Shown: positions 15,958 to 23,404, counted from the stretch's first letter. The stretch: 33,732 nucleotides of DNA from CAYNRG01 sp964399545 (GCA_964399545.1 CAYNRG010000012.1:1-33732), one strand, 5' to 3'. Notes: a model not told the origin generated them from the sequence alone. Translations and numbers: made by a program.

Positions 15958-16390
15958 AGAATAGAAAATAAAGAAGAATGGCGCCGATAAACATGGCTAG
16001 AATACCGCTAATCATTTTGAAGAGAGTTTTTGAATAGCCGATTGGTGAGAGTTCTTTATGAGAATCAAGTTTTTTAATAATTGGATGTAGTCTCCAATAG
16101 TAAGTGGCGATTGAAAGAATCATAACAAAAACGGATAAAAGTTTGGTTATTTCGTTTCCAAAAAATAAAATAACTAGGAGTAAAACAATGAAAATGAGCT
16201 TAACTCCTGCAACCCAGTTCACCATGTATTGGATGAAGAGGGATTGATTTTCGGAATCTTTTGATTTGTGGTATTGATTGAAAATGGCAACACCATTACC
16301 AAGTTTAGAGTCTGGGGCAAAGTAGAGAATGAAGACATTCCCACTTTCCATTAAGATAAAGATGATAATAGCGATATCAAGAATAGTCAT
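15956..16390 (-). CDS. Hypothetical integral membrane protein (four helices)
   Basis: The 144-residue product has four hydrophobic segments at about residues 3-22, 53-78, 80-98 and 118-143, with a short basic loop (RLHPIIKKLDSHKEL) before the last. The loop after helix 1 (FAPDSKLGNGVAIFNQYHKSKDSENQ) resembles small uncharacterised DUF1304-like membrane proteins, but I cannot assign a family with certainty. The start at 16390 is chosen because TAGGAGG lies 8 bases upstream; an ATG at 16483 would add 31 polar residues without a ribosome site. The gene is single, with its own terminator. Confidence 0.7.
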   Translation of the reverse strand: MTILDIAIIIFILMESGNVFILYFAPDSKLGNGVAIFNQYHKSKDSENQSLFIQYMVNWVAGVKLIFIVLLLVILFFGNEITKLLSVFVMILSIATYYWRLHPIIKKLDSHKELSPIGYSKTLFKMISGILAMFIGAILLYFLF

Positions 16391-16774
16391 AAAATTTCCT
16401 CCTAATGAGATGGGACTCTCTAAGTAATTAGGATAAAGGTTATTTTGGATTCTGTCAAAGTCTGCGGAGAGGGAAGCGATCAATTTCTTGAATCGTGATT
16501 GTGTATTAAAAATAATTAGATGAATACTGTAATAGGAAGAGTTCTGTTCTATAATGGTTTATTAATGTGGATGCGGTTGGAGAGAAAACAAGTATATAAA
16601 AAGAGGAGTGTTAGATGGAAGAGGTTTTTCCATATAAAAATCGCTCCTCTTTATCTTTGTTCAAGATTCAATGAGCGATCTAAAGAATAAAACAGATAGA
16701 TTTCCATATAATGCTGATATTCTTCCGGTAATGGAAGTCGGGAAAAGATTATCCTAGTTGTCAAGCCTAAGTAT
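16391..16774. other. 384-base stretch without a confirmed gene
   Basis: This gap holds a two-tier hairpin (16600-16652), a TATAAT at 16550-16555 with a poor -35, two forward mini-ORFs with a Shine-Dalgarno-like start (16615-16674 and 16671-16757), and a reverse-strand frame open from 16845 to a stop at 16651-16653. None has a recognisable family. TTTCCATATA occurs twice (near 16627 and 16701). It may be the remains of a decayed gene. Confidence 0.4.
16595..16652 (-). terminator. Two-tier hairpin, probable terminator of the hydrolase-SHOCT operon
   Basis: Outer arms (16600-16610 and 16642-16652) pair over 11 bp with one G-U pair. Inner arms ATGGAA (16615-16620) and TTCCAT (16628-16633) add a second stem. 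On the reverse strand the structure is followed by TTTTTATA, giving a usable termination signal about 120 bases after the SHOCT gene. Confidence 0.5.
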
Positions 16775-17107
16775 TTATTTGGTGGATGATTGGAGTAGTT
16801 TCTTTTTTGCAAGATTAAATTCTTCGGTGGAGAGGGTTCCGTCGTCTAACATTTTTTTTAATTGACTAATTTCACCGGTAAGACTTGAGGGTGGAACCTG
16901 TGAAGTTCGGCGATTTAAGAAGTCCATTTTTGAATCATAATATTTTTGAAAGATAGAGGCGGCTAAAATCCAACCGATAAATTCAATAGAGAGGCCTAAA
17001 AAGAAATCGGCGATAGAAAAATTAGGATTATTGAAAATTCCTATATTAAAGGCGATGCTGAGAATGATTCCAAAAATGATTGAAAATATAAGATATGTTT
17101 TTTTCAT
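16775..17107 (-). CDS. SHOCT-domain membrane protein
   Basis: The 110-residue protein has two membrane segments (about residues 5-24 and 32-54), a linker, and a C-terminal SHOCT motif at about 79-106 (EISQLKKMLDDGTLSTEEFNLAKKKLL). SHOCT modules are short helical pairs often found at the ends of small membrane proteins; their role is probably oligomerisation. AAGGAG lies 6 bases before the ATG. It follows the hydrolase gene after 9 bases, so both are probably cotranscribed. The function is unknown. Confidence 0.8.
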   Translation of the reverse strand: MKKTYLIFSIIFGIILSIAFNIGIFNNPNFSIADFFLGLSIEFIGWILAASIFQKYYDSKMDFLNRRTSQVPPSSLTGEISQLKKMLDDGTLSTEEFNLAKKKLLQSSTK

Positions 17108-17116
17108 AAGGACTCC

Positions 17117-17806
17117 TTAAAATTTATTCTCGATGAATGAGCGTATAAGTTCGATTGCAAAGGTTTGGTGCTTAGGATTATGCAGGATATGGTGATCAAC
17201 ATCTTCTATAACACAGAGATGTTTTTTTGTTGCGGGAACTTTCTTAAAGTATTTTCTACTAGTTGAAGAAGAAATAGTGGGGTCATCTTCTCCATGGATC
17301 ATCAATGTCGGAATCCTGACTTCGGAAATACTGTCTCTACAATTAGAAACCAATGTTGTGAAAGTGGAAGTGAAATTTTGAGGAAGGGGTGGATAAGGGG
17401 AAGTATCTTCTTCCTTACTCTTTCTTCCTATTAAGTTGTTAAAAACATCAATTGCGTTAGCTAAGGTGATGTATTCGTAAGCAGGAGCTAAGAGAATTAG
17501 CTTTTTTACATTGGCTTTATTCGCATAGTAAGTAGCGATTACGCCGCCCATAGAATAACCAATTAAAATAATCTCTTTCCCTTGGCTAGCTAAATCATCA
17601 AGAACCGTTTCGGCACGGGATAACCAATGAGTCCAGTCATCATCCTCTTGATTTCGAAGGTCGTAAAGTTCGGGTATATAGAACTTGTAGTCCGAGAGAG
17701 CTTCCTTTAAAGGATCGAATTCGTGGGTTTGGGAACGTCCGAACCCGTGAATGCACACAATAGCGGTATTTCTAAACCGTTTATTAAAAAATGAAAATAG
17801 TTTCAT
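17117..17806 (-). CDS. Alpha/beta hydrolase (serine esterase/lipase-like)
   Basis: The 229-residue protein has the alpha/beta-hydrolase layout: IVCIHGFGRS (oxyanion loop, about residues 17-25), the nucleophile elbow GYSMGG (Ser-85), the acid in HGEDDPTI (Asp-174 or 175), and the catalytic His in DVDHH (205 or 206). It is cytosolic, without a signal peptide, and the N-terminus is basic (FFNKRFRN). Substrates cannot be inferred. Two adjacent ATGs are possible; the second (17806) sits 6 bases after GGAGG and the first (17809) only 3, so 17806 is used. It heads a probable operon with the SHOCT gene. Confidence 0.88.
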   Translation of the reverse strand: MKLFSFFNKRFRNTAIVCIHGFGRSQTHEFDPLKEALSDYKFYIPELYDLRNQEDDDWTHWLSRAETVLDDLASQGKEIILIGYSMGGVIATYYANKANVKKLILLAPAYEYITLANAIDVFNNLIGRKSKEEDTSPYPPLPQNFTSTFTTLVSNCRDSISEVRIPTLMIHGEDDPTISSSTSRKYFKKVPATKKHLCVIEDVDHHILHNPKHQTFAIELIRSFIENKF

Positions 17807-17809
17807 CAT

Positions 17810-18044
17810 TAACCTCCAAACTGTTGTTTCCTCTATTTTATTACAAAACTATCAAAAAGGGTAGGGGGAACGAATAAGATGATTTTTAAAATACAAAGAA
17901 TAAGATGAGAATAAATTAAAAATGTTCTAGGGGGATAGAAAATTTTGGGATTTTAAAATTTAGAAATGGAGGAATGGTCGAAAAGAGTAAAAAAACGATA
18001 AAAATTCTAAAAAAATAAAACTTGAAAAAAAGTGAAAAAAGTCC
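17810..18044 (+). other. AT-rich intergenic region upstream of the S10 promoter
   Basis: It holds no gene that I can see. An 11-base direct repeat (GAATAAGATGA) occurs at 17872-17882 and 17898-17908. From about 18000 the sequence is a series of A-tracts directly upstream of the S10 -35 box, the arrangement of an UP element that contacts the RNA polymerase alpha C-terminal domain. Confidence 0.4.
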
Positions 18045-18073
18045 TTGCAATGGGTTTTTTGAAGTGTTACTAT
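18045..18073 (+). promoter_or_regulatory. Promoter of the S10-spc-alpha ribosomal operon
   Basis: TTGCAA (18045-18050), 17-base spacer, TACTAT (18068-18073) preceded by TG at 18065-18066 (extended -10). A-tracts lie upstream. The start would be near 18080. It is the only clear promoter I found before the 13-kb run of ribosomal genes. Confidence 0.75.
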
Positions 18074-18079
18074 ATAAAA

Positions 18080-18202
18080 GCACACGCATGGACGTGGGAG
18101 GTTGCCGGTACGCTGGTTGGCGTTGTCAAGAAGCGGAAATCGGGGTATTCTCGCCGAGCGGATTGCCGAATTTCGGCAAGTGAAATAGAGGAGGAAAATT
18201 TC
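18080..18202 (+). promoter_or_regulatory. GC-rich structured leader of the rpsJ operon
   Basis: The roughly 120-base leader is much richer in G and C than its surroundings. It contains CACG/CGTG (18083-18086 and 18093-18096), a GCC...GGC-rich middle section, and a perfect 7-bp hairpin TTGCCGA/TCGGCAA (18163-18169 and 18173-18179) ten bases before the rpsJ Shine-Dalgarno site. Leaders of S10 operons in other bacteria are bound by L4 to control the operon; whether this applies here is unknown. Confidence 0.5.
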
Positions 18203-18514
18203 ATGGCAAAAAATTCAGTAAGAATTCGTTTGAAAGCTTACGAACACAGAAGCTTAGATCAAGCAAGTGAGAAAATTGTTTCTACTGCAAATGGTCACGG
18301 AGCAAAAAAGATCGTTGGACCAGTACCACTACCAACAGAAAAACAAGTGGTTACAGTTTTACGTGCGGTACACAAGTACAAAGATTCACGTGAGCAATTT
18401 GAAGTTAGAACACATAAACGTTTGATTGAGATTATCGGACCAAGCGCAGAAACAATCGACGCATTAAGTCGTTTAGATTTGCCAAGTGGTGTTGATATCG
18501 AAATCAAATTATAA
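18203..18514 (+). CDS. rpsJ: 30S ribosomal protein S10
   Basis: The 103-residue protein is S10 of the 30S head (also NusE, an antitermination factor). Typical are the RIRLKAYEHRSLDQA start region, GPVPLPTEKQVVTVLR and the C-terminal LDLPSGVDIEIKL. A longer frame begins at 18032, but its extension would translate the promoter and leader; the ATG at 18203 has AGAGGAGG upstream. First gene of the S10 operon; rplC follows after 19 bases. Confidence 0.97.
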   Translation: MAKNSVRIRLKAYEHRSLDQASEKIVSTANGHGAKKIVGPVPLPTEKQVVTVLRAVHKYKDSREQFEVRTHKRLIEIIGPSAETIDALSRLDLPSGVDIEIKL

Positions 18515-18533
18515 GAAAGTTTGAGGTGACATC

Positions 18534-19250
18534 ATGAAAGGACTATTAGGACGTAAATTAGGTATGACTCAAGTGTTTACAACAGAGGGAGTATTAATTC
18601 CAGTAACTGTTGTAGGAATAACACCAAACGTAGTTATGCAAAAGAAAACACAAGAAAATGATGGCTACGAAGCAACTCAGTTAGGTTTTGAGGATATTAA
18701 AGAATCAAGAGCTACTAAAGCTGCTAAAGGTCATGCACAAAAAGCTAACACTGCACCAAAACGTTTTGTTCGCGAACTTCGCGGAACAGGACTTGGGGAT
18801 GTAGAGGTTGGAAGTACAGTTTCTGCAGATATCTTTTCCGCTGGTGACATTGTTGATGTAACTGGTGTAAGTAAAGGAAAAGGGTTTATGGGGACAATCG
18901 TTAGAAATAACGCTAAAATGGGACCAAAATCTCACGGTTCTGGACATCATAGACACATCGGGTCATTAGCAACTACAGGGATTACATCACGTAAAGGTGG
19001 AATTGATAAAGGAACAATCATGGCTGGGCAAGAAGGTCATTATACAACCACAAATCAAAACCTTGAGGTAATTAAGGTAGACGCTGAAAACAACTATATG
19101 TTAATTAAAGGGAACGTGCCTGGGCCAAAACGTGGCTTAGTTATGGTTAAAACAACTGTTAAGGGAGTTAAACAAGTTCCTGCAAAAGAATTGATTGATT
19201 ATACACCGGTAGCGGACACAACAGCTACGGATGTTCAAGAGGAGGAATAA
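18534..19250 (+). CDS. rplC: 50S ribosomal protein L3
   Basis: The 238-residue protein is L3, an early assembly protein that reaches toward the peptidyl transferase centre. The start MKGLLGRKLGMTQVF and the central SHGSGHHRHIGSLATTG loop are diagnostic. It is longer than the usual about 209 residues: after the conserved VKTTVK region the C-terminus adds a stretch ending DTTATDVQEEE, which is acidic and unusual for a basic ribosomal protein. rplD follows after 3 bases. Confidence 0.97.
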   Translation: MKGLLGRKLGMTQVFTTEGVLIPVTVVGITPNVVMQKKTQENDGYEATQLGFEDIKESRATKAAKGHAQKANTAPKRFVRELRGTGLGDVEVGSTVSADIFSAGDIVDVTGVSKGKGFMGTIVRNNAKMGPKSHGSGHHRHIGSLATTGITSRKGGIDKGTIMAGQEGHYTTTNQNLEVIKVDAENNYMLIKGNVPGPKRGLVMVKTTVKGVKQVPAKELIDYTPVADTTATDVQEEE

Positions 19251-19253
19251 AAA

Positions 19254-19883
19254 ATGCCAAAGGTAGATGTATATAGCCAAGATGCAAAAGTCGTAAAACA
19301 AATGGATTTGGCCGATGCAGTGTTTGGTATTGAACCAAATCAGCAAGTAATGTTTGATGCGATCGTGATGCAACAAGCAAGTCTACGTCAAGGGACGCAT
19401 AAAACAAAAACACGTAGAGAAGTATCTGGTGGTGGTAAAAAACCATTTAGACAAAAAGGGACAGGACGTGCTCGCCAAGGGTCAACTCGTGCTGTTCAAT
19501 GGAGAGGTGGAGGAATTGCTTTTGGACCTACTCCTAGAAGTTATGCTTATAAATTAAATCGTAAAGTTCGTCGACTTGCATTGCGTTCAGTACTAAGTGC
19601 TAAAATGGTTGAAAATCATTGCACAGTAGTGGATACAATGAAATTTGATGAAATTAAAACAAAGAGCTTTGTGGAATTAATGAAAGCATTTAATTTTGAA
19701 AAGAAAACATTATTCGTTGTGGATATTGCAGAAGAGTTTGACAATGCATTCTTATCAATGAGAAATATTCCGAATGCGATGATGCTTACAGTAGAGGGGT
19801 TAAATGTATATGATGTTGCTAACGCAGATCAATTAGTTCTTACTGAAGCTGCTGCTAAAAAAGCAGGGGAGGTTCTTATCTAA
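19254..19883 (+). CDS. rplD: 50S ribosomal protein L4
   Basis: The 209-residue protein is L4, which binds 23S rRNA and lines the exit tunnel. The long central loop is seen as SGGGKKPFRQKGTGRARQG (residues 60-78), and the RGGGIAFGPTPRSY block follows. In E. coli L4 also represses the S10 operon by acting on its leader. An AAGAGGAGG site lies before the start. The stop overlaps the rplW start by one base. Confidence 0.97.
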   Translation: MPKVDVYSQDAKVVKQMDLADAVFGIEPNQQVMFDAIVMQQASLRQGTHKTKTRREVSGGGKKPFRQKGTGRARQGSTRAVQWRGGGIAFGPTPRSYAYKLNRKVRRLALRSVLSAKMVENHCTVVDTMKFDEIKTKSFVELMKAFNFEKKTLFVVDIAEEFDNAFLSMRNIPNAMMLTVEGLNVYDVANADQLVLTEAAAKKAGEVLI

Positions 19884-20164
19884 TGAATCCTAGAGATATT
19901 ATTATCCGTCCAATCATTACTGAAAAGACAATGAAATTGATGGATGCAGATAACAAAATTACATTTGAGGTAGCAAAAGGGACAAATAAAACTCAAGTTC
20001 GTCAAGCAGTTGAGCAAATCTTCAACGTTCAGGTTGAAAAAGTAAATATTTTGAACTGCCGTCCTAAAAGAAAACGTGTTGGAAAATACGTTGGGAAAAC
20101 AAGCGCTGTTAGAAAAGCGATTGTAAAATTACCTGAAGGACAAGATATCAAATTATTTGATTAA
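19883..20164 (+). CDS. rplW: 50S ribosomal protein L23
   Basis: The 93-residue protein is L23 at the tunnel exit, the docking site for trigger factor and signal recognition particle. Typical are IIRPIITEKTMKLMD at the start, VNILNCRPKRKRVGKYVGKTSAVRKAIVKL in the middle and a short acidic end. Its ATG overlaps the rplD stop (TAATG), which couples translation. A 63-base gap follows before rplB. Confidence 0.97.
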   Translation: MNPRDIIIRPIITEKTMKLMDADNKITFEVAKGTNKTQVRQAVEQIFNVQVEKVNILNCRPKRKRVGKYVGKTSAVRKAIVKLPEGQDIKLFD

Positions 20165-20227
20165 TTAAGAAAATATCGGAAGAATAACGCTATTTCCGGA
20201 AAACATGCGTAAGGAGGACCATTTAAC

Positions 20228-21061
20228 ATGGGTATTAAGAAGTATAAACCAACGACACCTGGCCGTCGTGGGATGACTACCTTAACTTTTGAAGAGATTA
20301 CAACATCAACTCCTGAGAGATCATTAGTTGTAACTCTTAAAAAACAAGGTGGGCGTAATAACAATGGACGAATCACGACACGCCATCAAGGTGGTGGACA
20401 CAAACGTCAGTATCGTTTAATTGATTTTAAAAGAAACAAGGATGACATTCCAGCAAAAGTTGCGACAATCGAGTATGATCCAAACCGTTCAGCAAACATT
20501 GCTTTATTGCATTATGCTGATGGAGAAAAACGTTACATTCTAGCTCCTAAAGGGTTGACTGTAGGGCAAGAAGTTATCTCAGGCTTAGCAACTGATATTA
20601 AAGTAGGGAATGCACTTGAAATGAGAAATATTCCAGAAGGAACGGTTGTTCATAATGTGGAATTAAAACCTGGTAAAGGTGGACAACTTGCACGTAGTGC
20701 TGGGTGTTCTGCTCAAATTCTAGGTATTGAAGAACGTTATGTTACAGTACGTCTTACATCTGGAGAAGTTAGAAAAATTTTAGGAAATTGTCGTGCGACA
20801 ATCGGAACAGTAGGGAATGAAGATTATAGCTTAGTTAATATTGGTAAAGCTGGTCGTTCTCGCTGGTTAGGGATTCGTCCTACGGTTCGCGGTTCGGTAA
20901 TGAATCCTAATGACCATCCTCACGGAGGAGGAGAAGGACGTTCGCCAATCGGACGCAAGTCGCCAATGACTCCTTGGGGTAAAAAAGCAATGGGAGTTAA
21001 AACTCGTAAGAAAAAGAAACAAAGTTCTAAATATATCGTAAGAGGCCGTAAGGGCAAATAA
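20228..21061 (+). CDS. rplB: 50S ribosomal protein L2
   Basis: The 277-residue protein is L2, needed for subunit joining and peptidyl transferase assembly. The start MGIKKYKPTTPGRRGMT, the RQYRLIDFKR strand and the NPNDHPHGGGEGRSPIGRK loop, with the conserved histidine that approaches the active centre, are all visible. The 63-base spacer before it has a weak CGGAA/TTCCG hairpin (20177-20181 and 20194-20198) and an AAGGAGG site. Confidence 0.98.
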   Translation: MGIKKYKPTTPGRRGMTTLTFEEITTSTPERSLVVTLKKQGGRNNNGRITTRHQGGGHKRQYRLIDFKRNKDDIPAKVATIEYDPNRSANIALLHYADGEKRYILAPKGLTVGQEVISGLATDIKVGNALEMRNIPEGTVVHNVELKPGKGGQLARSAGCSAQILGIEERYVTVRLTSGEVRKILGNCRATIGTVGNEDYSLVNIGKAGRSRWLGIRPTVRGSVMNPNDHPHGGGEGRSPIGRKSPMTPWGKKAMGVKTRKKKKQSSKYIVRGRKGK

Positions 21062-21080
21062 CGAAAGGAAGGAAAAGTAA

Positions 21081-21350
21081 ATGACACGTAGTTTAAAAAA
21101 GGGTCCATTCTGTGATGACCATTTAATGAAAAAGGTAGAAGCATTGAATGCGGCTGGTAAAAAAGAAGTGATCAAAACTTGGTCACGCCGTTCAACAATT
21201 TTCCCAAGTTTCGTTGAACATACATTCGCCGTTCACAACGGAAAAGAACATGTTCCTGTATATGTAACAGAGGATATGGTTGGACATAAACTTGGTGAAT
21301 TCGTCTTAACCCGCAAATATGGCGGACACGGCGACGATAAGAAAGCTTAG
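21081..21350 (+). CDS. rpsS: 30S ribosomal protein S19
   Basis: The 89-residue product is S19 of the 30S head, next to the B1 bridge. It starts TRSLKKGPFCDDHLMKK and contains IKTWSRRSTIFPSFVEHTF and the C-terminal GEFVLTRKYGGHGDDKKA. It follows rplB after 19 bases with an AAAGGAAGG site; rplV follows after 14 bases. Confidence 0.98.
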   Translation: MTRSLKKGPFCDDHLMKKVEALNAAGKKEVIKTWSRRSTIFPSFVEHTFAVHNGKEHVPVYVTEDMVGHKLGEFVLTRKYGGHGDDKKA

Positions 21351-21364
21351 GAGGAGAGAAAACC

Positions 21365-21697
21365 ATGGAAGTAAAAGCAACAGCAAAAACAGTGCGTATC
21401 GCTCCTCGTAAAGTTAGATTGGTTTTGGATTTAGTAAGAGGAAAAGATGTTGAAGAAGCAGCTGCGATTCTTAAATTCACGCCAAATCATGCAGCGGTAG
21501 CAATAGGAAAAGTATTGAAGTCAGCAGTAGCGAATGCTACAAATAATCATCAATGTGATGAAACAAAATTATTCGTTAAAGCATGTTATGCAAACGAAGG
21601 AGTTACGATGAAGCGCTTTATGCCTCGTGCTAAAGGGAATGCTTCTCAAATATTAAAGCGCACCAGCCACATTACAGTTGTGGTTGAAGAGCGATAG
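21365..21697 (+). CDS. rplV: 50S ribosomal protein L22
   Basis: The 110-residue protein is L22, which extends a hairpin into the exit tunnel. It begins MEVKATAKTVRIAPRKVRLVL and carries the tunnel loop sequence TMKRFMPRAKGNASQILKRTSHITVVV. Full length for the family. AGGAGAG lies before the start and rpsC follows after 15 bases. Confidence 0.98.
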   Translation: MEVKATAKTVRIAPRKVRLVLDLVRGKDVEEAAAILKFTPNHAAVAIGKVLKSAVANATNNHQCDETKLFVKACYANEGVTMKRFMPRAKGNASQILKRTSHITVVVEER

Positions 21698-21712
21698 GAA
21701 GGGGTTCAAGAT

Positions 21713-22486
21713 ATGGGTCAAAAAGTTAGTCCAATTGGATTACGTATTGGAGTTATTCGCGACTGGGAATCAAGATGGTACGCAGAAAAAGAATACGGAA
21801 ATTTATTGATTGAGGATGTAAAAATCCGTGAATTCTTAACAAAAGAATTGCATGATGCGTATGTATCAAGAATTGAAATTGAACGTACTTCAAACGAAGT
21901 AAAGTTAATTCTTCGTGCAGCTCGCCCTGGTGTTCTTGTTGGGAAAACAGATAAAGGTGAAGACAAATTAGAAGATTTGAAAAAGAAATTATCAAAGTTA
22001 ACTAATGGAAAAGAAATTAAGATTGATGTAATTGAGGTTGCAAATCCAGACTTGGATGCATACCTAGTAGCAAGAAAAATTGCTGAGCAATTGGAAAATC
22101 GTCAATCATTTAGAATTACACAGAAAAAAGCGATCCAGCAAACAATGCGTTCTGGAGCTAAAGGAATCAAAACTTTAGTTTCTGGTCGTCTTGGTGGAGC
22201 AGATATCGCTCGTGGAGAAGGATATTCTGAAGGAGTTGTGCCTTTGCATACATTACGTTCAGATATCGATTATGCATGGGTTGAAGCTGATACAACATTT
22301 GGAAAGCTTGGAGTTAAAGTGTGGATTTGTCGTGGGGAAGTGTTACCAGGACAAATGGTTAAAGAACCTGAAGCACCAAAGGTTGCTCCTAATCGTGGGC
22401 GTCGCCCAAGAAACAATGATCGCCGTCCAAGAAACAATGCGAAAGTGGCAGCAAAACCTGGAAGCGATGCAAAGGGAGGTAATTAA
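21713..22486 (+). CDS. rpsC: 30S ribosomal protein S3
   Basis: The 257-residue protein is S3, at the mRNA entry site of the 30S subunit. It has the start MGQKVSPIGLRIG, the KH domain (about residues 38-106; RPGVLVGKTDKGEDKL) and the C-terminal domain with GVKVWICRGEVLPG. It is longer than the common about 220 residues because of a basic, low-complexity tail: RRPRNN occurs twice, encoded by a 21-base tandem repeat at 22400-22441. rplP starts 2 bases after its stop. Confidence 0.97.
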   Translation: MGQKVSPIGLRIGVIRDWESRWYAEKEYGNLLIEDVKIREFLTKELHDAYVSRIEIERTSNEVKLILRAARPGVLVGKTDKGEDKLEDLKKKLSKLTNGKEIKIDVIEVANPDLDAYLVARKIAEQLENRQSFRITQKKAIQQTMRSGAKGIKTLVSGRLGGADIARGEGYSEGVVPLHTLRSDIDYAWVEADTTFGKLGVKVWICRGEVLPGQMVKEPEAPKVAPNRGRRPRNNDRRPRNNAKVAAKPGSDAKGGN

Positions 22487-22488
22487 TT

Positions 22489-22908
22489 ATGTTAATGCCG
22501 AATAGAACAAAATATAGAAGACCGCATCGTCAATCGTATGAAGGACGTTCTAAAGCAGGCCGCAAGGTAGCTTTTGGAGAGTTTGGATTAGTTGCTGAGC
22601 AAGGGGCGTATATCACAAACCGCCAAATTGAATCAGCTCGTATTGCGATGACGCGTTATATGAACCGTGGTGGTAAAGTGTGGATTAAAATTTTCCCTCA
22701 CTTAGCAATCACAAAGAAACCTCTTGAAGTTCGAATGGGTTCTGGGAAAGGTGCACCTGAAGGATGGGTAGCAGTAGTACAACCAGGACGAGTTATGTTT
22801 GAAATTGCGGGAGTTAGTGAAGAAGTTGCACGCGAAGCGTTGCGTCTTGCATCACATAAATTACCAGTTAGAACAAGATTTGTTAAGAAAGGCGAGGAGG
22901 AGAAATAG
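22489..22908 (+). CDS. rplP: 50S ribosomal protein L16
   Basis: The 139-residue protein is L16, close to the A-site tRNA elbow. The start MLMPNRTKYRRPHR, GEFGLVAEQGAYITNRQIESAR and the MGSGKGAPEGWVAVV loop are conserved. The first ATG (22489) sits 9 bases after AGGGAGG; the second (22495) is possible but less usual. Its ribosome site lies inside the end of rpsC. rpmC begins immediately after the stop. Confidence 0.97.
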   Translation: MLMPNRTKYRRPHRQSYEGRSKAGRKVAFGEFGLVAEQGAYITNRQIESARIAMTRYMNRGGKVWIKIFPHLAITKKPLEVRMGSGKGAPEGWVAVVQPGRVMFEIAGVSEEVAREALRLASHKLPVRTRFVKKGEEEK

Positions 22909-23109
22909 ATGAACGTTAAAGACATTCGTGAAAAAAGCAATGAAGAGTTGCTGAAAAATATTGATTCTTTAAAAGAAGAGCTATTTAACTTGCGCTTTCA
23001 GCAGGCTACAGGACAATTGGAAAATGCATCTCGCATGAGAGATGTTAAGAAAACAATTGCACGTATTAAGACAATCATGACTGAGCGCAAGCTTAGTGAT
23101 GCGAAGTAG
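22909..23109 (+). CDS. rpmC: 50S ribosomal protein L29
   Basis: The 66-residue, two-helix protein is L29, which sits near the tunnel exit. It has the family core EELLKNIDSLKEELFNLRFQQATGQLENASRM and RDVKKTIARIKTIM. Its ATG starts directly after the rplP stop, with GGCGAGGAGG upstream inside rplP. rpsQ follows after 13 bases. Confidence 0.97.
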   Translation: MNVKDIREKSNEELLKNIDSLKEELFNLRFQQATGQLENASRMRDVKKTIARIKTIMTERKLSDAK

Positions 23110-23122
23110 GAGGGTCTAAAGT

Positions 23123-23383
23123 ATGGAAAGATCTAAACGTAAAGTATTACGCGGCAAAGTAGTTTCAGATAAAATGAACAAAACAATTACTGTCGAAGTT
23201 GCTACAAATAAGAGCCATGCTCTATATTCTAAGCGCGTTAAATATTCAAAGAAATTTAAAGCTCATGACGAAAACAATGAGGCGAAAATGGGAGATATCG
23301 TTGAAATTATGGAAACACGTCCATTATCAGCGGACAAGCATTTCCGTCTTGTGAAAATCGTTGAGAAAGCTGTAATTCTTTAA
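23123..23383 (+). CDS. rpsQ: 30S ribosomal protein S17
   Basis: The 86-residue protein is S17, an OB-fold primary 16S binding protein. The RKVLRGKVVSDKMNKTITVEV strand pair and the MGDIVEIMETRPLSADKHFRLVKIVEKA block are diagnostic. Standard length. AGGAGG precedes the start; rplN follows after 21 bases. Confidence 0.97.
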   Translation: MERSKRKVLRGKVVSDKMNKTITVEVATNKSHALYSKRVKYSKKFKAHDENNEAKMGDIVEIMETRPLSADKHFRLVKIVEKAVIL

Positions 23384-23404
23384 GCACAAGGAGGAAGATG
23401 AAAG

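Noticed and set aside
18032..18202. N-terminal extension of rpsJ from an ATG at 18032
   Set aside because: It would translate the promoter and leader. The start at 18203 has a strong ribosome site and the normal S10 length.
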